Origin: Clostridia bacterium
Lineage (GTDB): Bacteria > Bacillota > Clostridia > Acetivibrionales > STF1-152
Reading direction: 5' to 3'
Assembly (NCBI GenBank): GCA_028280575.1
Contig: JANQLN010000079.1
Coordinates: 1 to 64,000 of the forward strand
Length of the DNA: 64,000 nt
The notes beneath the pieces are model-generated. The model had not been told where the DNA came from. It did not search any database and worked only from the letters and a program-made list of their open reading frames with translations. Below are positions 36,701 to 48,452 of this stretch, in pieces; the stretch's first letter is position 1, and each line of letters opens with the position of its first letter. Made by a program: the position numbers and the translations under genes.

Positions 36701-37524
36701 TTGGCTGGTATATTGCTACACCTGTATTTGACGGGGCAAAAGAGAATGACATCATCGAAACATTCAAAACGGCAGGTATTGATGTTGACGGTAAAAGCAG
36801 GCTATACGACGGCAGAACAGGAGAAATGTTTGAGAACAGGGTTACTGTGGGATATATGTACATGCTGAAACTGGCACATCTTGTTGATGATAAAATTCAT
36901 GCCCGTTCTACAGGTCCATATTCACTGGTTACACAGCAGCCTCTGGGCGGCAAGGCACAATTTGGAGGGCAAAGGTTTGGTGAGATGGAAGTGTGGGCTC
37001 TTGAGGCCTATGGAGCCGCATATTCACTACAGGAAATCCTGACGGTTAAATCCGACGATGTAGTTGGAAGGGTTAAAACGTATGAGGCAATCGTCAAAGG
37101 TGAAAATGTTCCGGAGCCTGGAATTCCTGAGTCCTTTAAAGTACTTATGAAGGAACTGCAAAGCCTTTCCCTGGATGTAAAGGTTTTTTCCGACGACAGT
37201 GCGGAAGTTGCAATAAAGGAATCAGACGATGACGATGTGGAAGATTTGAATGTAAATATGGAAGGCCGTGAGGACGACGACCCGGGCAGCGATTTTAACG
37301 AAATAGAAGATAAGGATGATAGTGTACTTGATATTGATGAACTGGGCTTTGACAACATGGCGGATAATTCGGATAAACTGAATGGTGATATTGTTGACAA
37401 TCTGTTTCTGGATACTGCTCCGGAGGATATTGAGGACGATGATATTGACGACGGAATTGATATTAGTTTAAGCGATCTGGACAAAGAGCTTGATGAAGAT
37501 GACGAAGATGATGAAGATTTTTAG
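33721..37524 (+). CDS. rpoB: RNA polymerase beta subunit with long acidic tail
   Basis: A 1267-residue catalytic subunit of RNA polymerase. The rifampicin pocket reads [17 protein letters not shown] and [20 protein letters not shown], the sensitive-type sequence. The C-terminal clamp-anchor segment [20 protein letters not shown] is present. After the usual end ([10 protein letters not shown], about 1156) the protein continues for about 111 residues in which nearly half are Asp or Glu and only about five are Lys or Arg. Acidic tails occur in Firmicute RpoB (B. subtilis has a shorter one), so this is an extension rather than a frameshift. ATG, with GAGGTG upstream. rpoC follows in the same operon. 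Confidence 0.97.
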   Translation: MVHPVQTGKKTRMSYSKIEEVLDIPNLIEVQRRSYENFLKEGLREVFKDVSPIMDYTGNLILEFVDYTLDENPKYTVSECKERDATYSAPLKVKVRLINKETGEVKEQEIFMGDFPLMTEKGTFIINGAERVIVSQLVRSPGIYYSMKIDKTGESLYSTTVIPNRGAWLEYETDSNDIMYVRIDRTRKLPITVLLRAVGYGTDLDITDLLGEDEKVLATIQKDNAKTREEGLLEIYKRLRPGEPPTVDSAKSLINSLFFDPKRYDLAKVGRFKFGKKLSISSRISGQIAGEDIIDESTGEIFVSEGELIDRDTARSIQNSDINQVLISVGEKKVKVIGNNTVDLNEYLNFDTADLGIKELVRLDILKEILNDNSSEKDIKKAIKDRLDELLLKFITREDIVASINYLVHLDYEIGNTDDIDHLGNRRLRSVGELLQNQFRIGLSRMERVVRERMTIQDIDIVTPQALINIRPVAAAIKEFFGSSQLSQFMDQTNPLAELTHKRRLSALGPGGLSRERAGFEVRDVHHSHYGRMCPIETPEGPNIGLISSLSTYARINEYGFVEAPYRKVDKSKGIVTHAIDYLTADEEDEFMVAQANEELTEDGKFVHKRVKCRYKEHIMETESTKIDYMDVSPKQLVSVATAMIPFLENDDANRALMGSNMQRQAVPLIKPEAPLIGTGIEHKAARDSGVVILAKAPGIVDRISADEIVIKNDLGRKEYYKLLKYMRSNQGTCINQRPLVKKGDIVKKGDIIADGPSTDLGEIALGKNILVGFMTWEGYNYEDAILISEKLVKDDTFTSIHIEEYEAEARDTKLGPEEITRDIPNVSEDSLKDLDDRGIIRIGAEVISGDILVGKVTPKGETELTAEERLLRAIFGEKAREVRDTSLRVPHGEQGIIVDVKVFSRENGDELPPGVNQLVRVYIAQKRKISVGDKMAGRHGNKGVISRILPEEDMPFLPDGTPLEIVLNPLGVPSRMNIGQVLETHLGYAAKLLGWYIATPVFDGAKENDIIETFKTAGIDVDGKSRLYDGRTGEMFENRVTVGYMYMLKLAHLVDDKIHARSTGPYSLVTQQPLGGKAQFGGQRFGEMEVWALEAYGAAYSLQEILTVKSDDVVGRVKTYEAIVKGENVPEPGIPESFKVLMKELQSLSLDVKVFSDDSAEVAIKESDDDDVEDLNVNMEGREDDDPGSDFNEIEDKDDSVLDIDELGFDNMADNSDKLNGDIVDNLFLDTAPEDIEDDDIDDGIDISLSDLDKELDEDDEDDEDF

Positions 37525-37588
37525 CTAATACATTATTTATAAGATCAACTGATGAGTACAAATTTCAAATATGAAAGGAGACAGAGCC

Positions 37589-40500
37589 ATGTTGGTGGAA
37601 CTTAACAACTTTGATTCAATAAGAATAGGTCTGGCCTCTCCGGAAAAGATCAGGGAATGGTCAAGAGGTGAAGTGAAAAAGCCGGAAACCATTAACTATA
37701 GAACATTAAAACCCGAGCGTGACGGGCTTTTCTGCGAAAGGATATTTGGTCCTCAGAAAGACTGGGAATGCCATTGCGGTAAATATAAAAGGATAAGATA
37801 TAAAGGGATTGTATGTGACAGATGTGGTGTTGAAGTGACCCGCTCCAAGGTTAGAAGGGAAAGAATGGGACATATCGAGCTGGCTGCCCCTGTTTCACAT
37901 ATATGGTATTTTAAAGGTATACCCAGCAGGATGGGCCTTATTCTGGATATGTCGCCCAGGGCTTTGGAAAAGGTTCTTTATTTTGCGTCTTACGTCGTAA
38001 TTGACCCGGGACAAACGCCTCTTTCAAGCAAGCAGATACTCTCAGAAAAGGAATATAGAGATAGTGTTGATAAATTCGGATACAATTTCCGGGCAGGGAT
38101 GGGAGCAGAAGCAGTAAAAGAGCTTTTAATGCAAATAGACCTGGATGCGCTTTCATCGGAGCTTAGAAGCCAGTTAAAGGAAACCTCGGGACAAAAAAGG
38201 ATCAGGACAATAAAAAGACTGGAAGTTGTGGAGGCCTTTAGAAAATCAGGCAATATGCCTGAGTGGATGATACTTGAGGTCATTCCGATTATTCCGCCCG
38301 AGCTAAGACCAATGGTCCAGCTTGACGGAGGCAGATTTGCAACTTCGGACCTTAATGACTTATATAGAAGGGTCATAAACAGGAACAACAGGCTAAAAAG
38401 GCTGCTGGACCTTGGTGCGCCGGATATTATTGTAAGAAATGAAAAAAGGATGCTTCAAGAAGCAGTTGATGCGTTGATAGATAACGGCAGAAGAGGAAGG
38501 CCCGTAACGGGTCCCGGCAACAGGCCCCTTAAATCTCTTTCGGATATGCTTAAGGGCAAGCAGGGCCGTTTCCGCCAAAACCTGCTTGGCAAGCGTGTTG
38601 ACTATTCAGGCCGTTCAGTTATTGTTGTAGGGCCCGAGCTTAAGATTTACCAATGTGGTCTCCCTAAAGAAATGGCTCTTGAGCTGTTCAAGCCGTTTGT
38701 TATGAAAAAGCTTGTCAATGACGGGATGGCCCATAACATAAAAAGTGCAAAAAGAATGGTGGAAAGGGTAAGGGCCGAAGTATGGGATGTACTTGAAGAG
38801 GTTATCAAAGAACACCCGGTACTGCTTAACCGTGCTCCCACCCTTCACAGGCTTGGTATACAAGCATTTGAGCCCGTTCTTGTTGAAGGCAGGGCACTCA
38901 AGCTTCACCCGCTGGTATGTACTGCTTATAATGCAGACTTTGACGGTGACCAGATGGCCGTACATGTTCCATTGTCGTCGGAGGCCCAGGCAGAGGCCAG
39001 GTTCCTTATGCTGTCTGCCAACAATCTTTTAAAGCCCCAGGACGGAAGACCGGTTACGGTACCTACCCAGGATATGGTACTGGGTACTTATTACCTGACT
39101 ATGGAAAAAGATGGTGTGGAAGGAGAGGGAAAAGTCTTTTCTTCAACTGATGAAGCAGTTATGGCTTATGAGGACGGATATGTGGATTTGCATGCAAGAG
39201 TAAAGGTAAGGATGAAAAAGAAAATAAAGGGTAAAACAGTTTCCAGGCTGATTGATACCACTCCCGGGATGATCATATTTAACGATGCTATTCCCCAGGA
39301 TCTTGGTTTTATTGACAGGACTGACCCTGATGTTATGTTCCACCTGGAAATTGACCACCTTGTTGACAGTAAAAGCTTAAGGGAAATAATAGACAGGTGC
39401 ATAAAGGTTCACGGCACCACCAGGACGGCAGAAGTCTTGGACAGGATGAAATCACTTGGATACAAGTATTCAACCAAGGGTGCGGTAACTATAAGCATAT
39501 CTGATATGATTATTCCTGAAGTAAAAAAGAAATATGTTCAGCAGACGGAAGATAAAATCGGGGTTATGCTCAAGCAGTATAAGAGAGGCCTGATATCTGA
39601 CGACGAGAGATACAACTCCGTCATAAGTGCATGGACGGAAACAGTTGAAAATATTACAAATGCACTGGTAGAAAACCTGGACAGGTTTAATCCTCTTTAT
39701 ATGATGTGGCAGTCAGGCGCCAGGGGAAATACCAACCAGATCAGGCAGCTGGCAGGCATGAGAGGACTCATGGCGGATACGTCGGGTAAAACCCTTGAAA
39801 TTCCTATCAAGGCAAATTTCCGTGAGGGCCTTGACGTATTGGAATACTTCATCTCAACACATGGTGCCAGGAAGGGATTGGCCGATACCGCATTGCGTAC
39901 TGCAGACTCAGGTTATCTGACACGCAGGCTGGTTGATGTCAGCCAGGATGTCATAGTAAGAGAAATAGATTGCGGTACTGATGACGGTATATATGTACAG
40001 GATGTCAAGGATGGAAAAGACATAATTGAAAAGCTCTATGAAAGACTTGCGGGAAGGTATATTGCAGAGGATATTAAAAATCCCGACAGCGGTGAAATGA
40101 TAGCTGGAAAAAACGTTATGATAAATCCCATAATGGCTGAAGATATAGTGAAAGCCGGCTATAAAAAAGTCAAGGTGCGCTCAATTCTTACTTGCCATTC
40201 CAAATATGGTGTTTGTGCAAAATGCTATGGTGCCGACCTGGCCGGAGGCGGGCAGGTTGATGTGGGCGAAGCTGTGGGCATAATTGCGGCCCAGTCCATT
40301 GGAGAACCCGGTACTCAGTTGACCATGAGGACCTTCCATACCGGAGGAGTTGCGGGAGATGATATTACACAGGGTCTGCCCCGTGTAGAAGAGCTCTTTG
40401 AAGCCAGAAAACCAAAAGGGCTGGCGATAATATCTGAAATAAACGGCAGCGTTGCTTTAAACGAATCGAAGAAAAAGCGTGAAGTTGTTGTAACGTCAGA

Positions 40501-41131
40501 TGATGGTGAAACTAAAAACTATTTGATTCCATATGGCTCCAGATTGAAGGTTAGTGCGGGAGATTTAATTGAAGCCGGAGATGAAATAACGGAAGGTTCC
40601 GTTAATCCCCATGATATACTCAAGATCAAAGGAGTTGAAGGTGTCCAATCCTATCTTTTACAGGAAGTACAAAAGGTTTACAGGATGCAGGGTGTTGATA
40701 TTAACGACAAGCATATTGAGGTTATTGTCAGGCAGATGATGCGCAAGGTTAAGATAGATGATTCCGGTGATACTGATATGCTGCCGGGCGGGCTTGTAGA
40801 CCTGTTTGAATATGAAGAGCAGAACAGAGAAGCCGAAGCTCAAGGACTGAGGCCTGCTGTTGGCAAAAGGAGCCTTCTTGGCATAACAAAGGCATCCTTG
40901 GCCACCGAATCATTCCTTTCGGCCGCTTCATTCCAGGAGACCACCAGGGTATTGACAGAAGCTGCTATAAAGGGGAAAATAGATCCGTTAGTCGGATTGA
41001 AGGAAAACGTAATCATAGGAAAGCTTATTCCTGCCGGTACGGGAATGAGCAGATATAAGGATATTGAAATAGACGTGGAACAGCCGATCCATAGTGAAAT
41101 TAGTATCAATGACCTGACATGCAGCTTATAA
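37589..41131 (+). CDS. rpoC: RNA polymerase beta-prime subunit
   Basis: A 1180-residue subunit carrying the active-site magnesium motif [12 protein letters not shown]. The N-terminal zinc ribbon is CHCGKYKR with CDRCG, and the second zinc site is built from Cys residues in DCGTDDG and [15 protein letters not shown]. The trigger-loop/bridge-helix region ([22 protein letters not shown], by parts) is intact. The ATG at 37589 is chosen because AAAGGAG lies 8 bases upstream; an ATG at 37571 precedes that site. Length is typical for a Firmicute without large insertions. Confidence 0.97.
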   Translation: MLVELNNFDSIRIGLASPEKIREWSRGEVKKPETINYRTLKPERDGLFCERIFGPQKDWECHCGKYKRIRYKGIVCDRCGVEVTRSKVRRERMGHIELAAPVSHIWYFKGIPSRMGLILDMSPRALEKVLYFASYVVIDPGQTPLSSKQILSEKEYRDSVDKFGYNFRAGMGAEAVKELLMQIDLDALSSELRSQLKETSGQKRIRTIKRLEVVEAFRKSGNMPEWMILEVIPIIPPELRPMVQLDGGRFATSDLNDLYRRVINRNNRLKRLLDLGAPDIIVRNEKRMLQEAVDALIDNGRRGRPVTGPGNRPLKSLSDMLKGKQGRFRQNLLGKRVDYSGRSVIVVGPELKIYQCGLPKEMALELFKPFVMKKLVNDGMAHNIKSAKRMVERVRAEVWDVLEEVIKEHPVLLNRAPTLHRLGIQAFEPVLVEGRALKLHPLVCTAYNADFDGDQMAVHVPLSSEAQAEARFLMLSANNLLKPQDGRPVTVPTQDMVLGTYYLTMEKDGVEGEGKVFSSTDEAVMAYEDGYVDLHARVKVRMKKKIKGKTVSRLIDTTPGMIIFNDAIPQDLGFIDRTDPDVMFHLEIDHLVDSKSLREIIDRCIKVHGTTRTAEVLDRMKSLGYKYSTKGAVTISISDMIIPEVKKKYVQQTEDKIGVMLKQYKRGLISDDERYNSVISAWTETVENITNALVENLDRFNPLYMMWQSGARGNTNQIRQLAGMRGLMADTSGKTLEIPIKANFREGLDVLEYFISTHGARKGLADTALRTADSGYLTRRLVDVSQDVIVREIDCGTDDGIYVQDVKDGKDIIEKLYERLAGRYIAEDIKNPDSGEMIAGKNVMINPIMAEDIVKAGYKKVKVRSILTCHSKYGVCAKCYGADLAGGGQVDVGEAVGIIAAQSIGEPGTQLTMRTFHTGGVAGDDITQGLPRVEELFEARKPKGLAIISEINGSVALNESKKKREVVVTSDDGETKNYLIPYGSRLKVSAGDLIEAGDEITEGSVNPHDILKIKGVEGVQSYLLQEVQKVYRMQGVDINDKHIEVIVRQMMRKVKIDDSGDTDMLPGGLVDLFEYEEQNREAEAQGLRPAVGKRSLLGITKASLATESFLSAASFQETTRVLTEAAIKGKIDPLVGLKENVIIGKLIPAGTGMSRYKDIEIDVEQPIHSEISINDLTCSL

Positions 41132-41138
41132 GCATATA

Positions 41139-41160
41139 GAGCATTTAGTATGCTCTTACT
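41139..41160 (+). terminator. Weak hairpin after rpoC
   Basis: GAGCAT (41139-41144), TTAGT, ATGCTC (41150-41155), followed by TTACTT. A short stem with a poor T run; it may only partly terminate. Confidence 0.35.
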
Positions 41161-41199
41161 TGAAACTGATCATCGCAAATTGCTTTGGAGCCTTGTTTC

Positions 41200-41228
41200 T
41201 TGACAACCTAAAGAAGCAGTGGTAAAAT
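41200..41228 (+). promoter_or_regulatory. Strong promoter upstream of the L7Ae-rpsL-rpsG-fusA genes
   Basis: A perfect TTGACA (41200-41205), 17-base spacer and TAAAAT (41223-41228). It lies about 148 bases before the L7Ae-type gene. Confidence 0.7.
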
Positions 41229-41375
41229 ATTTCACTGTGTGTAACGTATGATTTGCATGACTTAAGGTTAAGAGACTTGCCTGTTATAATGGGGCAATTA
41301 CCTTAAAGCTTCGGTAGAGGATTAATAAAACAGGGGTACAAGTACCAAGTTTGGGCGGTTCGGAGGTTATGGGGC

Positions 41376-41624
41376 TTGTTGAATAAGTTGAAGGAAGGGA
41401 AAAAAATAATTGGGGTTAAGCAAACAATAAAAGCAGTGCGGAAAAAAGAAGTGAGTTTTGTTTATGTTGCTGAAGATGCTGATGCCAGGATTACGGACCC
41501 ACTGGTTGCTTCATGTAAGGATAATGGAATTGAGATTGTCTATGTTGAATCAATGAAGCATTTGGGTAAGGCATGTGAAATTGAAGTTGGAGCAGCCGCA
41601 GCCGCAGTTTTTGTTGATGATTGA
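41376..41624 (+). CDS. L7Ae-type ribosomal protein (YbxF/RplGB-like)
   Basis: An 82-residue protein of the L7Ae/L30e/S12e/Gadd45 fold, matching Bacillus YbxF, which binds kink-turn RNA. Visible features: IIGVKQTIKAVRKKEV near the start and VASCKDNGIEIVYVESMKHLG in the middle, then an Ala-rich helix. The start is TTG at 41376 (a second TTG follows at 41379), with GGAGG 9 bases upstream. It holds the usual place between rpoC and rpsL. Its exact ribosomal role is not settled. Confidence 0.93.
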   Translation: MLNKLKEGKKIIGVKQTIKAVRKKEVSFVYVAEDADARITDPLVASCKDNGIEIVYVESMKHLGKACEIEVGAAAAAVFVDD

Positions 41625-41832
41625 TATTTTTATTACAATACCGGGTAAAAAATTTTCTGATTAATTTTGGAAAACATCAGCTAAAAGCATGTTGATTATT
41701 TTCTAAACAGGCTATGCAGGTTTTTTCCCGCGTACTGATACTAGTGGCCTGTAAATTTAGAGCTTGCAGAGTACTAGAGAAAAAAACCTTTGAAAGTAGT
41801 AGCAATCAAAACCAATTTAAGGAGGTGAATAG

Positions 41833-42246
41833 ATGCCAACTTTTAACCAGCTTGTAAGAAAGGGGAGAAAAGTAGTTGAGAAAAAGACTACAGCCCCTGC
41901 TTTGCGCAGAGGATTTAACTCATTGAAGAAGCAGCCTGTAGAAATGAGTTCTCCGCAAAAAAGAGGAGTATGTACGGTTGTCAAGACAAATACACCTAAA
42001 AAACCTAATTCTGCATTAAGAAAGGTTGCAAGGGTACGTCTTACAAACCAGAATGAGGTAACTGCTTATATACCGGGTATAGGACACAATTTGCAGGAGC
42101 ATAGCGTTGTCCTTATCAGGGGAGGCAGGGTCAAAGACCTTCCTGGTGTACGGTATCATATTGTTAGAGGTACTTTGGATACCGCAGGGGTCTCGGACAG
42201 GAGACAGGGCCGGTCAAAATATGGAGCTAAAAGGCCCAAATCTTGA
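41833..42246 (+). CDS. rpsL: 30S ribosomal protein S12
   Basis: A 137-residue decoding-centre protein. It begins [13 protein letters not shown] and contains the [17 protein letters not shown] loop and the [17 protein letters not shown] loop, both with wild-type residues at the positions where streptomycin-resistance changes occur. AAGGAGGTG lies 5 bases before the ATG. A 208-base gap upstream shows no recognised regulatory element. Confidence 0.97.
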   Translation: MPTFNQLVRKGRKVVEKKTTAPALRRGFNSLKKQPVEMSSPQKRGVCTVVKTNTPKKPNSALRKVARVRLTNQNEVTAYIPGIGHNLQEHSVVLIRGGRVKDLPGVRYHIVRGTLDTAGVSDRRQGRSKYGAKRPKS

Positions 42247-42420
42247 TTGAATTAACAGGTGCTTAATTGATTATATATATTATTTAATATAAGCGCTTGA
42301 CGACGGTCAGGCCGATTTGTTTTATTATAAAGTGCCTTGCCGCGAGTACCGATGAATAATCTTAAAATTTGCCTGGAATAATCTTGAAGGCAGATAAATT
42401 ATTTAAGGAGGGAAGTAAAA

Positions 42421-42891
42421 GTGCCAAGAAAAGGACATATACCAAAAAGGGATGTTTTAGCCGATCCGCTTTATAATGACAAGGTTGTTACCAAGCTTAT
42501 CAACAATATTATGCTAGACGGCAAAAAGGGTGTTGCCCAAAAAATATGCTATGGAGCCTTTGACATCATAAAAGAGAAAACCGGCAGGGAACCATTGGAA
42601 GTATTCCGGGAGAGCCTTAATAACATAATGCCCGTTCTCGAAGTCAAGGCTAGAAGAGTGGGCGGTGCAACTTATCAGGTTCCGATGGAAGTCAGAGCAG
42701 AAAGAAAGCAGGCCCTTGGTTTGAGATGGCTTGTCAGCTATTCAAGGGCAAGAGGCGAAAGGACTATGAAAGAGCGTCTTGCCGGGGAGATACTTGATGC
42801 CCTTAACGGTTCGGGCGGTGCTTTCAAGAAAAAGGAAGATACCCATAAAATGGCAGAAGCAAACAGAGCATTTGCACATTATAGATGGTAA
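42421..42891 (+). CDS. rpsG: 30S ribosomal protein S7
   Basis: A 156-residue protein that nucleates assembly of the 30S head. It begins [20 protein letters not shown] and contains [16 protein letters not shown] and the basic C-terminal end [13 protein letters not shown]. The start is GTG at 42421 with GGAGGG 7 bases upstream. It lies between rpsL and fusA, the classical str order. The 174-base gap before it includes TTGACG near 42297 but without a good -10. Confidence 0.97.
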   Translation: MPRKGHIPKRDVLADPLYNDKVVTKLINNIMLDGKKGVAQKICYGAFDIIKEKTGREPLEVFRESLNNIMPVLEVKARRVGGATYQVPMEVRAERKQALGLRWLVSYSRARGERTMKERLAGEILDALNGSGGAFKKKEDTHKMAEANRAFAHYRW

Positions 42892-42992
42892 GAGGCAGAA
42901 AACAGAATAGTTTCAATTGAGAAGCAGCATAGCTGGTTCTGATTTCTGACAATCCTGTAATCTTTTATTTCGAATCGAAAGGAGGGTTTGCC

Positions 42993-45056
42993 ATGCCCAG
43001 GCAGTTTAGTTTGGAAAACACCCGCAACATTGGAATAATGGCTCATATAGATGCAGGCAAGACAACAACTACTGAACGTATTTTATTCTACACCGGCAGG
43101 GTCCATAAGATGGGAGAAGTTCATGAAGGTGCGGCAACAATGGACTGGATGGAGCAGGAGCAAGAAAGAGGAATTACAATAACGTCGGCAGCAACAACTG
43201 CACAGTGGAATGAAAAAAGAATTAATATTATAGATACGCCGGGGCACGTTGACTTTACTGTAGAAGTCGAAAGGTCTCTTCGCATCCTTGATGGTTCGGT
43301 AACGCTTTTTTGTGCCAAAGGAGGAGTTGAGCCCCAGTCAGAAACGGTATGGAGACAGGCAGACAAGTATAATGTACCCAGATTGGCCTATGTAAATAAA
43401 ATGGATATCATGGGTGCGGATTTTTATCGCTGTGTCGAAATGATGAAAGACAGGCTGAAAGCAAACGCTGTGCCTTTCCAACTGCCTATAGGAAGTGAGG
43501 ACAGCTTCCAGGGAATCATTGACCTTGTCAAGATGAAAGCTTATTACTACAGGGATGATATGGGAAATGTAATAGAAGAAGCTGAAATACCTGGAGAGAT
43601 GAATGACCTTGCAAAAGAATATCGTAATAAGTTAGTAGAAGCAGTTTCGGAACAAGACGAAGAATTATTGGAAAAGTATCTGGAAGGCATTGAATTGACG
43701 GAAGACGAATTAAATTTGGGAATAAGGAAGGCAACTATAAATGTCAGCATAATTCCTGTAGCGTGCGGATCATCTTATAAGAATAAGGGAGTGAAAAAGC
43801 TGCTTGATGCGGTTGTTGATTATATGCCTTCGCCTCTTGATGTGCCGCCGATTAAAGGTGTTTCTGAGGATGGAGAGGAAGATATTGAAAGAATTGCTGA
43901 TGACAGTGCTCCATTTTCAGCACTTGCTTTCAAAATAATGACGGACCCGTTTGTTGGGAAGCTATGTTTTTTCAGAGTATACTCAGGTACGTTAAAATCA
44001 GGTTCATATGTATTAAACTCTACTAAAGACAGAAAGGAACGGATCGGCAGGATACTTAAAATGCATGCCAACCACAGAGAAGAAGTGGATATGGTATATT
44101 CGGGAGATATTGCGGCGGCGGTAGGTCTAAAAAACATTACTACGGGTGATACTCTTTGTGCCCAGGATAATGCGGTTATATTGGAATCAATGGAGTTTCC
44201 AGAACCGGTTATTCATATAGCAATAGAGCCTAAAACCAAAGCCGGTGAAGAAAAGATGGCGATTGCGCTTCAAAAGCTTTCGGAAGAGGACCCCACATTT
44301 AAGACTCATACCGACCCTGATACCGGTCAGACTATTATTTCGGGTATGGGAGAGCTGCACCTTGAGATTATAGTAGATAGAATGCTCCGTGAGTTCAAGG
44401 TCGAGGCCAATGTGGGAAAACCCCAGGTGTCGTACAAGGAGACCATACGCAGGCATGTGAAGTCGGAAGGCAGATTCATAAGGCAATCCGGCGGAAGAGG
44501 ACAATATGGTCATTGCCTGATTGAAATTGAACCGCAGGAGCCTGGAACGGGCTATCAGTTTGAGGATAAAATCGTAGGAGGTTCCATACCCCGGGAATAT
44601 ATACCGGCTGTTGACGCAGGCATCCAGGACGCTATGAATAACGGAGTGCTTGGCGGATACCAGATGGTTGATGTGAAGGTAACCCTATATGACGGTTCAT
44701 ACCATGATGTAGATTCTTCGGAAATGGCATTCAAAGTAGCCGGGTCAATGGCTTTCAAGGATGGGTGTAAAAAAGCTGAACCAGTTCTTTTAGAACCTAT
44801 AATGAAAGTGGATGTCAATGTTCCCGAAGAATATATGGGCGACGTAATAGGTGATTTAAATTCCAGGAGGGGACACATTGACGGAATGGAGGCAAGAGGA
44901 GGCGCCCAGGTCATAGCCTCAAGCGTGCCTTTATCTGAAATGTTCGGATATGCTACCGATTTACGTTCAAAAACCCAGGGAAGAGGTACCTTTACCATGC
45001 AGTTTGCACGGTATGAGCAGGTACCCAGGAGCATACAGGAAACGCTGCTTAAATAA
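42993..45056 (+). CDS. fusA: Elongation factor G
   Basis: A 687-residue translocase GTPase. The G domain has [15 protein letters not shown] (P loop), [11 protein letters not shown] (switch I), DTPGHVDF and NKMD. Domain II follows, then domains III-V with [14 protein letters not shown] and the C-terminal [16 protein letters not shown]. It moves tRNAs and mRNA after peptide bond formation. GGAGGG lies 7 bases before the ATG. Standard length with no insertions, so it is the housekeeping copy rather than a Tet(M)-like or EF-G2 paralogue. Confidence 0.97.
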   Translation: MPRQFSLENTRNIGIMAHIDAGKTTTTERILFYTGRVHKMGEVHEGAATMDWMEQEQERGITITSAATTAQWNEKRINIIDTPGHVDFTVEVERSLRILDGSVTLFCAKGGVEPQSETVWRQADKYNVPRLAYVNKMDIMGADFYRCVEMMKDRLKANAVPFQLPIGSEDSFQGIIDLVKMKAYYYRDDMGNVIEEAEIPGEMNDLAKEYRNKLVEAVSEQDEELLEKYLEGIELTEDELNLGIRKATINVSIIPVACGSSYKNKGVKKLLDAVVDYMPSPLDVPPIKGVSEDGEEDIERIADDSAPFSALAFKIMTDPFVGKLCFFRVYSGTLKSGSYVLNSTKDRKERIGRILKMHANHREEVDMVYSGDIAAAVGLKNITTGDTLCAQDNAVILESMEFPEPVIHIAIEPKTKAGEEKMAIALQKLSEEDPTFKTHTDPDTGQTIISGMGELHLEIIVDRMLREFKVEANVGKPQVSYKETIRRHVKSEGRFIRQSGGRGQYGHCLIEIEPQEPGTGYQFEDKIVGGSIPREYIPAVDAGIQDAMNNGVLGGYQMVDVKVTLYDGSYHDVDSSEMAFKVAGSMAFKDGCKKAEPVLLEPIMKVDVNVPEEYMGDVIGDLNSRRGHIDGMEARGGAQVIASSVPLSEMFGYATDLRSKTQGRGTFTMQFARYEQVPRSIQETLLK

Positions 45057-45071
45057 AATGGATTAAAACTA

Positions 45072-45100
45072 TTGTAATTTGTTAAATGTAAGTGTAAAAT
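45072..45100 (+). promoter_or_regulatory. Putative promoter of tuf
   Basis: TTGTAA (45072-45077), 17-base spacer, TAAAAT (45095-45100); leader of about 150 bases to tuf. Confidence 0.5.
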
Positions 45101-45257
45101 ATATGCATTGTATTTTTAATATAAATATAGCAAAAGCTACTTAAGCAGCAAGTTATGAAAGGTTATTAAGCGTAGATGGAAAAAATTAAGCACACTAAAA
45201 AAACAAAAGACTTTGGAATATTAAACATCATTAATAAAGTCAGGAGGAGATTTAATA

Positions 45258-46463
45258 ATGGCAAAAGCTAAATTTGAAAGAAACAAACCGCATGTTAATA
45301 TCGGAACCATAGGACATGTTGACCATGGAAAGACTACTTTGACTGCAGCAATAACCAAGGTAATGGCTATTGATGACGAATCAAACGAGATAAGGGCGTT
45401 TGATCAGATTGACAAAGCTCCGGAAGAAAGGGAAAGAGGTATCACCATAAGTACCGCACATGTTGAGTATTCTACCCCTAACAGGCATTATGCACACGTT
45501 GACTGCCCGGGCCATGCCGATTATGTTAAAAACATGATAACCGGTGCCGCCCAGATGGACGGAGCAATTCTGGTTGTTTCAGCAGCCGACGGACCAATGC
45601 CCCAAACAAGAGAGCATATTCTTCTTTCACATCAGGTTGGGGTCAACTACATAGTTGTATTCCTTAACAAATGTGACATGGTGGACGACGAAGAGTTGAT
45701 TGAGCTTGTTGAGATGGAGCTTAGAGAGCTTCTAAGCGAATATGAATTTGACGGAGACGCAATTCCCATAATTAGGGGTTCTGCACTCAATGCACTTGAA
45801 TCGGGCTCACAGGATTCGGGCGCTGAAGAATACAAGTGCATCAAAGAGCTGATGGAAGCGGTAGACAGTTATATCCCTACCCCGGAAAGAGATGTAGACA
45901 AGCCTTTCATTATGGGTGTTGAGGATGTATTCTCAATTACAGGACGCGGAACCGTTGCTACGGGTAAAGTGGATAGAGGAACAATCAAGGTTGGAGATGA
46001 AGTTGAAATAGTTGGTCTTATGGATGCTCCGAGAAAGACTGTTGTTACCGGGGTTGAAATGTTCAGAAAGCTTCTTGATGCGGCTGTGGCAGGTGACAAC
46101 ATTGGTGCTCTTTTAAGAGGCGTACAAAGAGATGAGATTGAAAGAGGGCAGGTTCTTGCAAAACCCGGAACAATCAAACCTCATATGAAATATACCGGGC
46201 AGGTTTACGTATTGACCAAGGAAGAAGGCGGAAGGCATACCCCGTTTTTCAACGGCTACAGGCCGCAGTTTTATTTCAGGACAACTGACGTTACCGGGGT
46301 TGTTAAGCTGCCGGACGGTGTAGAAATGGTTATGCCCGGGGACCATATTGATATGGAAATTGAGCTTATTACTCCAATTGCTATGGAAGAAGGCGTTAGA
46401 TTTGCTATTCGTGAAGGTGGAAGAACCGTTGGTTCAGGTACTGTTACTTCAATAAAAGAGTAA
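45258..46463 (+). CDS. tuf: Elongation factor Tu
   Basis: A 401-residue GTPase that delivers aminoacyl-tRNA to the ribosome. It shows [15 protein letters not shown] (P loop), [14 protein letters not shown] (switch I), [26 protein letters not shown] and SALNALE, followed by domains II and III ending [21 protein letters not shown] lies 8 bases before the ATG. It ends the str-type cluster and has its own likely promoter and a strong terminator. Confidence 0.98.
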   Translation: MAKAKFERNKPHVNIGTIGHVDHGKTTLTAAITKVMAIDDESNEIRAFDQIDKAPEERERGITISTAHVEYSTPNRHYAHVDCPGHADYVKNMITGAAQMDGAILVVSAADGPMPQTREHILLSHQVGVNYIVVFLNKCDMVDDEELIELVEMELRELLSEYEFDGDAIPIIRGSALNALESGSQDSGAEEYKCIKELMEAVDSYIPTPERDVDKPFIMGVEDVFSITGRGTVATGKVDRGTIKVGDEVEIVGLMDAPRKTVVTGVEMFRKLLDAAVAGDNIGALLRGVQRDEIERGQVLAKPGTIKPHMKYTGQVYVLTKEEGGRHTPFFNGYRPQFYFRTTDVTGVVKLPDGVEMVMPGDHIDMEIELITPIAMEEGVRFAIREGGRTVGSGTVTSIKE

Positions 46464-46476
46464 TCCGAAGCTTATG

Positions 46477-46506
46477 AGTGGGTGGAATAATCTGCCCACT
46501 TTTTTT
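46477..46506 (+). terminator. Terminator after tuf
   Basis: AGTGGGTGGA (46477-46486) pairs, with wobbles, with TCTGCCCACT (46491-46500), followed by TTTTTT. A second small hairpin CGGCATTGTGCCG lies at 46514-46526. Confidence 0.8.
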
Positions 46507-46532
46507 AATGCCCCGGCATTGTGCCGATTTAC

Positions 46533-46562
46533 TTGACATCCTTATGTTTTATTAAGTTAAAA
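46533..46562 (+). promoter_or_regulatory. Possible promoter of the PilZ-like gene
   Basis: A perfect TTGACA (46533-46538), 18-base spacer, TTAAAA (46557-46562). Confidence 0.4.
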
Positions 46563-46617
46563 AAGGGGTAAAGATATATAAGGAATTATTAAATAATAAA
46601 ACCCGAGGGTGAAGGAT

Positions 46618-47004
46618 ATGGGAAAAGATTATTACAGGCAGTGTGATTTAATGGGGACAGGCCATATAAAGGTTTTAGGTGAGCCGTCGCTGCGGAGGCA
46701 TTCATTCGAAGTTTTGGATATTACCCATGAAAGCATTAAAATAAGAAGCAAGGGTAATTTCGCCGTAAGCTCTCTAGTGGATATATACCTGGCATTCAGT
46801 GGTTATATCAGGGGAATTGAACTTGACATAAAGGGAATTGTTACGGATAAATCCGAAAGGAAACGGGACTATATATACACTATCAAGTTTACAGATTTGA
46901 GTGAGGAAGAAATAGTTGAAATAGATGAAATAATACAAATAAGCTGTACAATGGGCCCCAAGCAGGTTAATTCCTGCGACCATGGGGATTGTAAAATTAA
47001 ATGA
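46618..47004 (+). CDS. PilZ-like domain protein
   Basis: A 128-residue protein whose fold pattern fits PilZ: a conserved stretch FEVLDITHESIKIRSKGNF (compare DISxxG), followed by strands ending KRDYIYTIKFTDLSEEE. The N-terminal RxxxR motif that binds cyclic di-GMP is not clear (only LRRHSF), so ligand binding is uncertain. The C-terminus has a CDHGDC motif of unknown meaning. The ATG at 46618 is chosen because GAGGGTG lies 6 bases upstream; the GTG at 46609 overlaps it. It is followed after 51 bases by a flavodiiron protein gene. Confidence 0.72.
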   Translation: MGKDYYRQCDLMGTGHIKVLGEPSLRRHSFEVLDITHESIKIRSKGNFAVSSLVDIYLAFSGYIRGIELDIKGIVTDKSERKRDYIYTIKFTDLSEEEIVEIDEIIQISCTMGPKQVNSCDHGDCKIK

Positions 47005-47055
47005 GTCAATCAATAAGGATCCCGTTGACTCAGGATTCAAAGGAGATGAATAAAT

Positions 47056-48243
47056 TTGATAAAGGTTAAGGAAAACATATATTGGATAGGGGTTAAAGAC
47101 TGGGCTCTTAAAAGGTTCCATGGTCATGAGCTTTCAACGCACAGGGGATCAACTTATAACTCATACCTGATAAAAGATGAAAAAACAGTTCTGGTAGATA
47201 CCGTATGGGATCCGTATAAAGAAATGTTTTTACAAAAGCTTGAAGCCGGCCCAGGACTTGATAATATTGATATGATTATAATAAATCACATGGAACCTGA
47301 TCATGGGGGAAGCCTTGGACATATTTTATCAAAAATACCCGATACGCCGATTTATTGTTCGAAAAACGGCGCGGATACTATTAAGAAGCATTTTCACAAG
47401 GACTGGAATTTTAATATTGTGAAAACGGGAGACAGGATAAAAACAGGCAAATATGAGCTTTTATTTATTGAGATGAAAATGCTTCACTGGCCTGACAGTA
47501 TGATGGTATATGTGGAAGGAACCAACACGGTTTTGTCAAATGATGCTTTTGGACAGCACTTTTGCCCCCAGTCCATTTTTAATGATGAGGTAGATAATTG
47601 TGAGCTTTACCAGGAAGCTATAAAATATTATGCCAATATATTGTCTCCGTTCAATATGCTTGTAAAGAAAAAAATAGATGAAGTAAAAGCCATGAAGCTG
47701 CCCATTGATATTATTGCCCCAAGCCATGGAGTCATATGGAGGGACAACCCCATGCAGATAGTTGATAAATATTATCAATGGAGCCAAAATTACAGTGAGG
47801 ATTTTATTTCAATAGTTTACGATACTATGTATAATGCAACACAGGATATGGCAAAAGCTATAGGAAAAGGATTGAGTAACAAGGGAGAAAAATACAAGCT
47901 TTTCAACTGTTCCGTATCGGACCAGAGCGATCTTATAACGGAGCTGTTTCGCTCTAAGGGTATAATAGTGGGAAGCTGTACCGTTAACAACACCGTACTG
48001 AGGTCAATAGCGGCGATTTTATCGGAAATCAAGTCCCATAAATTTAAAAACAAACCCGGTGCTGCATTTGGCAGTTACGGCTGGAGCGGTGAAGCGCCAA
48101 AGGTTATAAAAAACCAGCTTGAAGAAGCGGGGCTTAAGGTTTTACAGGAACCGGTCTCGGTTAAATACAGGCCAACCGGTGAAGAACTGGCTCTTTGCAC
48201 ACAGCTTGGCGAAGAATTTGCAGTATCGCTGCAAGAATTTTAA
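47056..48243 (+). CDS. fprA: Flavodiiron protein (FprA, class A)
   Basis: A 395-residue protein that reduces oxygen to water, or nitric oxide to nitrous oxide, protecting anaerobes. The metallo-beta-lactamase-like domain (about 1-245) carries the di-iron ligands HMEPDH (78-83), a further Asp in SNDAFGQH and a His in APSHGVIW. The flavodoxin domain (about 253-395) contains the FMN-binding segment around GSCTVNNTVL and AFGSYGWSGEA. No rubredoxin or flavin reductase domain is fused, so a separate electron donor is needed. The start is TTG at 47056 with AGGAGATG 8 bases upstream. A strong terminator follows. Confidence 0.95.
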   Translation: MIKVKENIYWIGVKDWALKRFHGHELSTHRGSTYNSYLIKDEKTVLVDTVWDPYKEMFLQKLEAGPGLDNIDMIIINHMEPDHGGSLGHILSKIPDTPIYCSKNGADTIKKHFHKDWNFNIVKTGDRIKTGKYELLFIEMKMLHWPDSMMVYVEGTNTVLSNDAFGQHFCPQSIFNDEVDNCELYQEAIKYYANILSPFNMLVKKKIDEVKAMKLPIDIIAPSHGVIWRDNPMQIVDKYYQWSQNYSEDFISIVYDTMYNATQDMAKAIGKGLSNKGEKYKLFNCSVSDQSDLITELFRSKGIIVGSCTVNNTVLRSIAAILSEIKSHKFKNKPGAAFGSYGWSGEAPKVIKNQLEEAGLKVLQEPVSVKYRPTGEELALCTQLGEEFAVSLQEF

Positions 48244-48262
48244 GACTTTCTATACAGCCTGT

Positions 48263-48309
48263 AAAAAACGCCATATTGTTTAAGCTCATAAAATTATATG
48301 GCGTTTTTT
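48263..48309 (+). terminator. Terminator after fprA
   Basis: AAAAACGCCATAT (about 48264-48276) pairs with ATATGGCGTTTTT (about 48296-48308). Long stem with T run. Confidence 0.8.
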
Positions 48310-48344
48310 ATCATGTATCTTTCCACAGTTGCCATATAAATCAA

Positions 48345-48373
48345 TTGAAATGAATATATATAAGAGTTATAAT
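48345..48373 (+). promoter_or_regulatory. Strong promoter of lon
   Basis: TTGAAA (48345-48350), 17-base spacer, TATAAT (48368-48373). No CIRCE or CtsR-type operator was seen around it. Confidence 0.7.
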
Positions 48374-48452
48374 ATATTAATAAAAAAGAAGGTATATGTT
48401 TTACTAAATTTATTAATATGAGCGTTTTGCTCATTTACAGGGGTTGGTCGGA

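Noticed and set aside
48310-48452. Heat-shock operators (CIRCE or CtsR) before lon
   Set aside because: No TTAGCACTC-type inverted repeat or tandem heptad was found by eye; only a sigma-A promoter is visible.
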